Shown here: piece after piece, positions 10,334 to 19,207 of the stretch
Layout: each line of letters begins with the position of its first letter
Position numbering within the stretch: the stretch's first letter is position 1
Source of the DNA: Kipferlia bialata
Taxonomy: Eukaryota > Fornicata
Direction: 5' to 3'
DNA length: 26,498 bases
NCBI GenBank assembly: GCA_003568945.1
Contig: BDIP01000001.1
Location: 37,832-64,329, forward strand
Notes under the pieces: generated by a model
Databases searched by the model: none
Seen by the model: only the letters and a program-made list of their open reading frames with translations
What the model was told of the DNA's origin: nothing
Program-made: the position numbers and the translations under genes

Positions 10334-10669
10334 ATAGGGGTGTATTCTCTGCATGAGTCATTGTAAGTTGTGACTTCTTCAAGGACACATGTTACTTGAG
10401 TGAGTCTTTACAGCGGCGAATGGTCACTGAATGTCATGCACAGTGTGAGAAGCATTATAGTCATCACAATCGTGCCGTCGGATCACACAGTAGTGTCACT
10501 GTCACAGTGACTAGTGGCACCCAACTGGACCCTCGCCTCTTTGCCAAAAAGCTGTTTCGAGTTCAAAGTCTATCTGTCTTAGGACTCCTGCGCCTGCTCC
10601 TTGCCTTTCCGAACTCTCTCACCTTCCAGCAGGCAGGGAACACCCACTTCTATAGGTATAGGTCTGGGA
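10334..10669. promoter_or_regulatory. Spacer between SEC13 and the kinase gene
   Basis: Holds the SEC13 3' end and the kinase promoter. A short palindrome at 10495-10511 has arms GTCACTG and CAGTGAC around TCA. A possible acceptor (CTCACCTTCCAG, ending near 10630) lies 40 bp upstream of the chosen ATG, so a 5' untranslated exon is possible. The open frame across 10396-10680 has no protein-family features. Confidence 0.35.
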
Positions 10670-13628
10670 ATGGGGGGTGATTGTGCCCCACCGGAGGCCC
10701 CTGCGGCAAAGCGTCAGGTTGAGGCTATTCCAGGCTTGTCTCCTCTCGGGAACCTGGATTTCCAGTCCAACGAGCCGTTGGTAGTGGATGAGAGTGCCAG
10801 TATTGTGTCTGGGAAGTTCCACGATGGCAAGGCAAAGACGCTGAAGGAGCTTGGTGTGAGGTCAGCTTTGGGGGTCATTGGTGAGGGTACCTATGGTCGT
10901 ATCTACAAGGGCACCATGAAGGGGAAGGCCATTGCTGTCAAGCAGTACCTTAAGGTAATACTATGTTCCTCTGTCTGGCACCCACCCCTCTATCTTTACT
11001 CTCCCTTGTGTCTCACTTCAGGGGTTCCACATCACGTCTTTCCGAGAGGCTGTCATCATGCGGTATTTCACAGCCCTCCGGCGGTCTGAGCGGTACGGTA
11101 TAAGCTTCAGACTCTTGCTGGACCCCCTCATCCATCTCTCCACCCGTCGCAGTATTAGGTGTATATTTGCCCATCAGTCTCATGTCATTCTCACCCCTAG
11201 CCCTGGTCCCGATGCCCACTGGCCCCTGGCAGAGTGTCTCAAGGTGGCTCGGCCCAATGACGAGAACGAGGAGGTAGTGGGGTCTACTTGTATGTGTGAT
11301 ATCCATGTCGTGTCTCACCCCAGATCTGTGTTGTAATGCCCTTCTGCCCCTATGACCTGTACGGCCTCATCAAGAGGTAAGCAGGGATGCAGGGAGGTGG
11401 TACCACTCTGGCACCCATCTCACCTGCTACTCACTCTCCAGTGGCGATGCCGCCCAGCTGAACCTGGCTGCCATCAAGAGCATCATGCGGGACATCGTGG
11501 ACGGGGTCGATATCATGCACAGGTGGGGTTGCAGTATGGGAGAGGGGTCCTATCGGTGTCTGAATATTCATAATGTACCTCTCCTCCTGTCCTCCTATCT
11601 CACCGGCAGGTTCAAGCACCTGCACCGTGATCTGAAGAGCAGCAACATCCTGATCAACGCCAAGGGCAGGGCCATCATCACAGACTTTGGAATGACACGC
11701 AGGTCAGTCGGGGCACCTGCCTTCAGTGCATATGCATATGTTAACATATATATGTGTGTTTCTATTGTATCTTGAGCCGGCATGGATGGATCTGCCTGGA
11801 TGACATCTGCCCACCCCAGGCTCCCCCTCAACCACCCCTCCACCCCCCAGCAGATCAAGACACACGAGAACAACAAGGATGGGACCGGGGTGAGGCTGCT
11901 GTTTCTTCTATTTCTTCTATTTGTGTTTCTGCTACCTCTCCACAACTGAGGAGTTCTGTATTACTTGTATGTTATGTGGGTATTCTCACTCCAGGATGCC
12001 CGGCGAATGGGGCGGAAACCCCTGTCTCCCAAGCCCAGTACCCGTTGGTACATTGCCCCTGAGCTTCTGTTGAAGGACCAGTACTACAGGTATCAGTGTC
12101 TATGATATGATAGGGTACCTGGTGATCAGATAGTGATACTGCCTCTGTTGATGAACCAGTACAGGTATTGCCCTGTCATATGACCTGCTCTGATGTGTGT
12201 GTGTCGTACTTAGATTTGGTTATGCCTCTGGACTTCACCCCATGCTGACACCAGTCTGCCGTCTGACATATTTGCCATGGCGGCTGTGTTCATAGACCTC
12301 ATTGCCGGCAAGGCACCCTTTGTGCTGGAGAAGGTGGGTCTGTGGTGTATAGTATCAGTATGGTGTGTATGAAGGTGGGTCTGTGGTGGTGGTGTCTGTA
12401 GGAGAGTGATTAATGTGCTGTACAGACAGGTGCTCAGTATCCACTCTCCCTGCCCTCCCACTCACCCCAGCACCACGACAAGGACTCTGCCGACTACCAG
12501 TACCTGACCCAGCAGCTACAGACACTGGGCGTGGTGAGTGTGCCTGTCTCTCACAGTCATCCAGTTTCCCACTCATGTAGTCTCCGTGTAGTCTCCATAT
12601 ACACTCACTGCAACTGCTGCCCCCCCCCCCTCACCCCAGCCCACTGCCAAGGACTGGCCCAGGGGTGTGCAGCTGGTGGCGGTACGTACTGTGTTAGATA
12701 CCCCCAACTTCCATACCTAGTGGTTGCACATTCACTCCGCTATCTCTTTGTCAGGTACTTTGCCTTTGTTCTTGTCACATCAGGACCTTAACAGGGAGAA
12801 GAAGGGGACTTGGGCTGCCCCCAGTGCTGACACCTGTCTCAGCATCTCGGTACGTATGGATGTCAATACCCTGTCAGTGCTGGGATGGTGGCTGGTGGAT
12901 CACAGTGTATAACCCCCCCCCACTCCAGGTCCACGAGGCCCTGGACCGTCTCATCAGAAGGCGGTTCAGCAGTGAGTACAGCGCATACCCTGAGAGCTGC
13001 AAGGTGTGTACATGTTGCCATTGCATCTCTCTTCCCTGTCTCTCATGAATCAGTCCTCATCCACATCCCACTGACTGCAGGCCCTTGTCAATGTACTCAC
13101 CCACATGATGGCCCTCAACCCTGCCAAGCGGTACAGAACCGGCCAGCTGCTAAGGTGGGTGCTCCCTAATCACTCTCTTGCACTATACCACTACAATGCG
13201 TGGGTTGTCTCTTACCCTCCAGGCACCCCTTCTTCAATGACTCCCTGCTCCCCCGGGCCTCCCCCCCTACCAACCTCCCCGACAAGTCTGTGCTGGACAA
13301 GAGTGTTGCCAGGTTGACTGGAGGTAGGGGGTGCATGTGTTTAGTGTCAGTACTTGGTTTATGTGTTTGGTCGACTTGACCCGTGTTGTTTGAATCTGTC
13401 TCACCCCAGGTCAGGGCTCTTTTGTACTGTACGGCAACCTGTTCAAGCAGCTGCAGGAGGACAAGGACAGAGACAGGCAGAGAAGGGGACCCAAGGAGGC
13501 ATACAGGTCAAGGTGAGCCGCAGTGGTAGTATGTGTTACAGATGGTTTACTAGAACTGATTGTATTGTACTCATATTGACACCAGGTCTCATGGTGCTCC
13601 TATCAGACGACCACACCACCATAAATAG
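10670..13628 (+). CDS. CDK-like (CMGC) protein kinase with long activation segment
   Basis: Seventeen exons: 10670-10954, 11022-11092, 11201-11273, 11324-11376, 11442-11522, 11610-11702, 11820-11889, 11995-12089, 12255-12333, 12471-12533, 12640-12681, 12784-12849, 12929-13003, 13081-13154, 13223-13323, 13410-13512 and 13586-13628; 488 aa. Kinase motifs: glycine loop IGEGTYG (70-76), catalytic Lys91 in AIAVK, alpha-C Glu104 in GFHITSFREA (like CDK11's GFPITSLRE), HRDLKSSN (193-200), DFG (213-215), TRWYIAPELLL (APE 263-265) and LGVPTAKDWP. These place it with cyclin-dependent-type kinases. Oddities: Ile replaces the usual Arg of WYRAPE; the DFG-APE segment spans about 52 residues, far longer than normal; and there is a ~65-residue N-terminal extension starting MGGDC, a possible lipidation site. 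All catalytic residues are present, so activity is expected. The cyclin partner is unknown. Confidence 0.88.
12077..12175 (+). repeat. 5'-splice-site region echoed inside the following kinase intron
   Basis: The end of exon 8 and its donor (ACCAGTACTACAGGTAT at 12077-12093) are echoed at about 12155-12168 (ACCAGTACAGGTAT, three bases shorter). Weaker similarity continues downstream (each copy is followed by an ATATGA). The copy lies in the intron 12090-12254 at an offset of about 78 bp. Confidence 0.45.
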
Positions 13629-14366
13629 ATAGATGGGTCATTGGTATGCAGTTCACTTTGTTGTATTGGGCTCAGTTTGTAATGGGTTCTGGGTGGCACT
13701 GTGTCTAGCCAGCACTGCAGAGGGGGAGGTACTGGGTGGACCTCTCCCCATATCTAGAAATGACATACTAACACAAACATATTGTCAGATAGTGAATATA
13801 AAGTCACTCCAACAACACAAGAGAGAGTGGGGGAGTTAGAAGCCAACCGTACATATGCAAACTCAGGTGTGGAGGTAACCACACTATATCTCCACGAGTT
13901 TATTATGACTGAGACATTCTTGACAAACCCCTGTCGACTTGAGCATCCCCCCCCCCCCACTCTCACTGGATGAGGTTAGGGCTGATGTTTGCAGCATAGT
14001 AAGTCACCACACCAATAACCCTCGGGACCCGATAGTGAATTTGCATCGTCTCTTCCATTGTCTTGTCATTGCTAGTAGATCGCATGCGCCTGGCAGGTAC
14101 ATCTTTTGCATGGGTCACCCAGGCATTATTTTTCGATTCTCTGACGTTGTGTCTACGGGGTAGCCGTTGACCCCTTGTGTGACAGAGAGACAGTGTACCC
14201 TGCAGTGTGTATGAGGGGATACAGGGATTATACACAACCAGTCACACGCGAAAAGCGAATAGATCCATTGGCACCAGATACATGCTCTCGAATACTGTTG
14301 AAATACTCTATTGCAATCTATATGATAAGCCGACGAACGGTTCTCAAAGTGTTTGAGAACAATTCA
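13629..14366. other. Convergent intergenic region, no gene seen
   Basis: Lies between the kinase stop and the end of the minus-strand myristoylated-protein gene. Open frames here are short and none joins by phase-compatible splice signals. An 11-base C run lies near 13948-13958. No RNA gene or repeat recognised. Confidence 0.5.
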
Positions 14367-15188
14367 TCAGTGCATCAATGCATCATGGATAAACTTCTCC
14401 AGCTTCTCGACCGTCTCTGGACCGCATTCCGTGTAGAGCTTCGAGATCATGCCAGTCCTCATGTGGTACGCGAGATCCTCAGAAGGGACATGATCCCCAT
14501 TAGGGTACTGACAGCCCAATACCTTCAATTCACTAGCAGTGATGACCCCGGTGTCTTCCACCTGGTATTGGCGAAAGGAATGTAAATTCATATATACTAT
14601 ATCCATATTTATGGGGGTGGGGGCAACTATCAAGGAAATACTGAAGAATGCTCTGACACACGTTGAGGAAGACTGTCACAGGATATGCACTCCAGGACAT
14701 ACCTCCTGGAGTATTTGCGACACATCTGGAGAGAGATGGTCAACGATCCCGAGATCGTACTCCGACTGAGAGATTCCTTGGTGAGTGACTTGGAGAGACA
14801 TAATGGGGAGAGATAGAAGATATAGAGATAGAAGATATAGAGATAGAAGATATAGAGATAGAAGATACAGAGATAGAAGATATAGAGATAGAAGATATAG
14901 AGATAGAAGAGGTGTCGGAGACGCACCTGCATTGACCAGCTTGCGGACGGTCCACTCATTGTCAGGGTAGGACTCAATCAGCTGTTTGATGACTAGGAAA
15001 GACAGGTGCCTCATTGACCGTACAATGTCTGCTGCTTTCACGTGTGGTCTGTGAGAAGGAGTGGGACTTGCAGGAAGGGCTGAAAACTGAGATGACCTCT
15101 CGGCCCCTTCAGGACGCTGATCAGCATTCCGCTTGGCATCAGGCTCCAGAGGAGGCCCACAGGTACCCATACTGAGTATATTACCCAT
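14367..15188 (-). CDS. Small protein with N-myristoylation signature, function unknown
   Basis: Family not recognised. Three exons: 14927-15188, 14703-14776 and 14367-14561; introns 14777-14926 and 14562-14702; 176 aa. The start MGNILSMGTC fits the N-myristoylation consensus (Gly2, Ser6) and has a Cys that could be palmitoylated, so attachment to the cytoplasmic face of a membrane is likely. Residues ~10-50 are Pro/Ser-rich and probably disordered. From ~50 on the sequence is helical and globular (KAADIVRSMRHLSFLVIKQL, then SPDVSQILQEV and GPETVEKLEKFIHDALMH). The first intron ends in a non-YAG acceptor (CTCACCAAG) and contains a 15-bp tandem repeat; the second acceptor (CCAATACCAG) is a weaker match to the consensus. 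The start codon sits in a 15-bp palindrome (15184-15198, arms CCCATCA/TGATGGG). Confidence 0.7.
14811..14910. repeat. 15-bp minisatellite inside an intron
   Basis: About 6.6 tandem copies of AGATAGAAGATATAG (plus strand), with one single-base variant in copy 4. It lies wholly inside the first intron (14777-14926) of the minus-strand gene. It accounts for most of that intron's 150 nt. Read on the plus strand it gives an artificial RYRDR repeat, which I do not call. Confidence 0.95.
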
Positions 15189-15694
15189 CACTGATGGGCC
15201 ATCAGGGAATGACGATGAGTCGAAAAGGATGACTCTGAGGAAATGTTTTTGGCGGCTATCAAGCCTAGCCCCTTATGTGATGTATATGAATTATGGCGTA
15301 ACGCCATTGGCGTATCAATGGGCGTTGCTTGTAGGCACCATAGGGCCCATTGGCGAGGCTTGTTATGCTCGCCGTATGTATCACACCATTTCCTCACTCC
15401 AATCAGGTTGCTCTAATGGAAAGCAGTTCCCATACCTCAAGCTATTGTTACATTATTATTATACATATACAGTACATGCTGGCTTTTGATTAGCAGTCTG
15501 CTCTCGGGCGACCACACTACCAATTAGCACAGGATGGATATCGGGTAAATGATGTTGAGGTCATTGAGGTTACTTTAGAACAATCCCAAGACAATCTGCT
15601 GCAAATAATATATATTCTCCTTCAGTCCTCTAGACTGAGGCTAAGACGTAGCTACACGTAACACAAGCGACAAAAACGAACACACACATACTGT
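15189..15694. other. Intergenic region with a cluster of overlapping hairpins
   Basis: Contains the upstream region of the myristoylated-protein gene and the 3' end of RRP5. At 15293-15373 several inverted repeats overlap: ATGGCG/CGCCAT (15293-15307), CCATTG/CAATGG (15304-15321), CAATGGGC/GCCCATTG (15316-15352) and GGCGAG/CTCGCC (15352-15373). Some of these pairings exclude one another. No tRNA, snRNA or protein match could be made. Confidence 0.4.
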
Positions 15695-16874
15695 CTAGGC
15701 GGACGACTGATCGTTAAGGAATGCCTGCATCTCTGTGAGCAGCTTGTGGATGAGCTCGTTCTTGCCCTGCTCCTTGGCCCACTTCATGTACCTCTTGTAG
15801 TAGATGACAGAGTCCTTGGAGCCCGTCCTCAGCACTCTCTCGTACAGACCCATCACAGCCTCATCCGCCAGCTTGGCCTCGGCTATGTCCAGGTACTGGC
15901 TCCACACGTCAGACCGGTCCTTGTAGTCCACCACAAGCCTCTCGAACTCCTCGATGCCCTCCCTCTGCCGGGTGGAGTCCCCACACTTGCACAGGCTCCT
16001 GGCGTACAGAAGCTCGATGGTCTTGATGTTGGCTCTGCACTGCTTGCTGAGGGTCCTCTTGGTGGCACCTGCCGACAGAGACTTCTTGGCACGGACCACC
16101 ATCTTACCGGCGTCCTTGTACTTGGAGGCAGCAAACATCATCTTGATGATGGTGGTCCACAGCTTGACGTTGGCCCTGTGCCTCTTGACCCTGGCTGTCT
16201 GGCCAGTCACCAGCTCGGACATGAGGGAGAGGGCAATGGCACTGTCGGTGTCGGCAATGCCTCCGCAGAAGGACATGTAGAGGTCGGCCTCGTCGAAGGC
16301 CTGAGCCTCCTCACCCTGGGGTCAGCTACGCATACACTAGAGACAGTCACACAAGTACATGAGACGCCTCTAGACCCGTCATACGCCATACCTTGAGGAC
16401 GTTCATGAGGTTGGCAGTGTCCACCAGGTGCTCCAGGTTGAGCCATCCGACCATGACGTTGAGCCTCTCCTTCTCGGTAACTGCCTCATCAGAGGCGGCG
16501 AGGGACAGACCGCGTCTCAGCACGGAGCGGGCCTCATCAGCAGTGTGCCTCTCGGCAAGGTAGGCAGCGTACTGCAGGTATGCATAACTGGGGGTCAGAT
16601 AGAGAATAATACATAATACACTAACGACTGTACAGGAGTGTTCTCCCACCATGTTAGTACTGCCTCAGACAAATATCCAATGTAGACAATATCCAACACA
16701 TACAGACCTGGAGTCGGGGTTGCTGGCGATGAAAGCCTCGTACTCCTGGATGGACTGGGGGGTGGCGCCTGGGGGTGGGAGGGGGGATGCAGCGGCAGTG
16801 AGCATATAGAGTGACAATTACATACCCTCCAGACGGCGCTGCTCGGCCTCAATGGTAGAGTGGGACAGAAGGGC
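15695..16874 (-). CDS. RRP5: RRP5/PDCD11 C-terminal HAT-repeat region (5' part missing)
   Basis: Rrp5 is a nucleolar factor of the small-subunit processome; its N-terminal S1 domains and C-terminal HAT/TPR repeats act in both 18S and 5.8S/25S rRNA maturation. Visible exons: 16826-16874, 16708-16768, 16392-16587 and 15695-16315, 308 codons before the stop. The sequence matches the end of PDCD11: SNPDSSYAYLQYAAYLAE (human SSPNSS.LWLQYMAF), ERLNVMVGWLNLEHL, DYKDRSDVWSQYLDI and YYKRYMKWAKEQG. The first visible exon starts in phase directly after a CTCACCCCAG acceptor and has no Met. At least one upstream exon and all of the S1 domains should therefore lie further upstream. Instead the sequence runs into a G run (16890-16909) and then another gene. 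I infer a break in the assembly rather than a naturally short gene. Confidence 0.88.
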
Positions 16875-16889
16875 CTGGGGTGAGGGGAT

Positions 16890-16959
16890 GGGGGGGGGGG
16901 GGGGGGGGGCCCCCCACCTCTCCCCCCCCCCCCTCCCCCCCCCCCCCCCCCCCCCCCCC
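16890..16959. other. Abutting G and C homopolymer runs; likely assembly join
   Basis: Twenty G (16890-16909) are directly followed by six C, a short ACCTCT break, then 12 C and 25 C. On the minus strand the G run is a C-rich tract just upstream of an RRP5 acceptor. On the plus strand the C runs precede the next gene's first exon. Two intronic C tracts facing away from each other suggest a chimeric join. Confidence 0.6.
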
Positions 16960-17093
16960 TTCTTTCATTATGTGTCTCTGTCTCTGTGCTTAGTCAACAT
17001 GGTATAGTCATACACCAATATGTCTTTGTATATAATCCCTAACTACATTGTACCGTTGTATACCCACAGTCCCTCTATACACACCAACACCAG

Positions 17094-19032
17094 GCAGTTG
17101 CCAGTGTGGCAGCGACGCAGAGTAGGGAGCACCTCCAGGTCACCCTGTGCCGAGAGAGACGCAGGGCCCTGATGGAGGCCCAGTCCTGTGCCGCCCAGAG
17201 GGGTGTGTACACAGCAGCCCTTAACGATAGAGAGGCAGGGCGTGAGGAGGGTCTGGATGAGCATGCGGTGCAGGAGCATGTGCAGAGACTGCTGGCCAGG
17301 GAGTCTGCCGCACTCATGTATGCCAAGCAGCTGAAGAGAGACATTGCCCGTCGGTGTCAGCCTGCCGGTCCTGCCTCTGCACCATTAGGCAATGGTACAC
17401 AGCTACCATACTCCTCAGGTGTCCAGAGTATGGGTGGGTATGGGGTGGGTACAGATATGTCCTCTACTTCTGGTCTGGAAGAGAGGGACGGTGACTATAT
17501 GGAGACTAGACGGCATGAGCGCCGGTTGAATAGGGGTGGTGCCTCTGTTCACAGTTCTGGTGGTGTTTATGTTCATAGTGGACGTGCTCCATATGGTCAG
17601 ACTTATGGTACACAGAGGGTACACACTCAGGGTGCACGTACCCAGTTTGGACAGTATCAGAGTGGAGGGATAGCTAGTGGAGATATACCTTATCGTCAGA
17701 CATATGATGAGACACATGGTGAGACACACGCTAATGGAGGTCTCGCCTCTCTGAGACAGGGGAATGATAGGACAGGAGCGACCACTACTGTTGCCAGAGA
17801 GCCTGCTGCAGACGGAGGGCCAGTGCACATGTCACCTACCATACCCAGCAGACGGTCAAGACACTATCAGTGTGTGAGGGAGAGAGAGGACTGGTGGGCC
17901 GGGTTTACTCCAGCAACTGATATCATTGCAGGGAGAGAGAAGGGGGCACCTCGGAATGACAGTGGTAAGAGTGGGGAGAGAAAGGGTTCCCACACAAGAA
18001 GAGTGGTGAAGAAGAATGCGCACCCTACTGGTACCACCTGTGGAGATGTGGAGTGTGGGGATCCTAGATGTGCCAGAGGTAAGGCATATAGAGTGGTAAT
18101 GACTACTTATATCGTAGATAGATATTCACTGATGTCACATCAGTGATGTGTGTTCATTCAAGCATTGCCTCACAGCCAGAAACCCGGCGGGAAGTAAGAA
18201 TCAAGTACCAGAGACGCCTGACAGCGGCGAGGAGGAAGTACCAGTGTCTGCAGGCCTGGGTACCGGGTACCAAGCGATCCCATGATGTTGTGGTGTGCCC
18301 CACCTCCTTGCAGAGTGGGGATGAGACTGCACACATTAGCTATCGCACACCCCCTTCCATCCGCACTGTCTGTCCTGATGCCCTGTCTGCCGTACCAACA
18401 GGGGGGCTGGTGCCGGCCATACCCAGGTAGCACTCAATATATTCAGTATCTAATACTAATCACTTCGGTTGCATTCACCATGTAAAACCGTATGTGCATA
18501 TACCACTGACGACCATATAGTTTCACCCTATATATATCTGACGCCCAGGGCCCTGCTCCCCCTGTCAGTCTTCTCCCGACACGTTGCCTGGGGTGTCCTG
18601 TCCCACCTGTTCCTATACGACATGGCTGCTCTGTCCTTCTGCCCTGTCAGAGAGTCACCCCTCGGCATCCAGAGGGTGTGCTGTACCATACCATGCGACG
18701 CAGACTATGTACCACTGCGGCAGCCTGTCACGTACCTCTCTGTGTCCATCCGTATAGGGATTGAGACTGACACACATGGTATGTATAAGAGTGGCAGAGA
18801 GTATGATAATGAGAGGAGTGGGTGGTCCACCATATGCAATGTGCCTATTCCATTTGGGAAGGCGACTGGGGAGGCTCTATTGCCGTCAGTGCGTCGCACA
18901 ACTGCTACCAGCACTGATTCGGAAGGTGATGTGTACCATTCTATACGCATTGAGTGGAGTCAAGAGGAGGAGAACGAAATTCTCGAGGCTATTCGATTCA
19001 GTTCAGTCACGTTATCGCAGTGTAACCAATAG
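17094..19032 (+). CDS. Unrecognised protein with low-complexity middle; 5' end probably missing
   Basis: Three exons: 17094-18078, 18180-18426 and 18549-19032; 571 aa visible. The first exon is open upstream without a Met and follows an acceptor-like CCAACACCAG, so earlier exons are probably lost at the homopolymer join. An in-frame ATG at 17172 is the alternative start. Residues ~1-95 are charged and helical (coiled-coil-like, Arg/Glu/Ala-rich). About 100-300 is a Gly/Ser/Tyr/His/Thr-rich disordered stretch with loose repeats such as YRQTYDETHGETHANGG. A basic helix follows (RIKYQRRLTAARRKYQCLQ), then a Cys-containing globular C-terminal region (ALLPLSVFSRHVAWGVLSHL and TYLSVSIRIG). No membrane segment is evident. 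The gene ends 175 bp before the carbamoyltransferase start. Confidence 0.7.
18126..18146. repeat. Perfect 21-bp intronic palindrome
   Basis: Arms TCACTGATG and CATCAGTGA flank TCA, inside the 101-nt intron 18079-18179. A shorter palindrome with the same centre, CACTG-TCA-CAGTG, occurs at 10497-10509 upstream of the kinase. In RNA it would form a nine-pair stem in the middle of the intron. Confidence 0.9.
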
Positions 19033-19207
19033 AACCTTCTGATCTCTCACTCATTCCTAAACATATCGAGTTGTTACTGAGCGAGAATTCTATACCCTTT
19101 AGTCATCTATTCAAAAACAGTTTTTGACTGCCCCTCAAATCGTCACGTGTGGAGACAAAGTAAGACCAGAGTCAACGCCATCCTTTTCTTTTGCACACCC
19201 CGCTAAC
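19033..19207. promoter_or_regulatory. Upstream region of the carbamoyltransferase gene
   Basis: A 175-bp tandem-gene spacer. A palindrome TCAAAAA-CAG-TTTTTGA lies at 19111-19127, 80 bp before the ATG, and includes the decamer GTTTTTGACT also found at 2509-2518. CACGTG occurs at 19145-19150. Which of these acts in transcription cannot be told from sequence alone. Confidence 0.35.

Noticed and set aside
10396-10680. 94-codon frame before the kinase as an upstream exon or gene
   Set aside because: Different frame from the kinase exon, no family features, and no phase-compatible donor at its end.
14811-14910. CRISPR-like array
   Set aside because: Units are contiguous 15-mers without spacers, in a eukaryotic intron; an ordinary tandem repeat.
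14785-14970. Arg-rich RYRDR repeat protein on the plus strand
   Set aside because: It is the translation of an intronic 15-bp minisatellite; flanking sequence belongs to a minus-strand gene with consistent exons.
15746-16396. 216-codon open frame antisense to RRP5
   Set aside because: Lies over the RRP5 HAT exons and crosses a real intron without using it.
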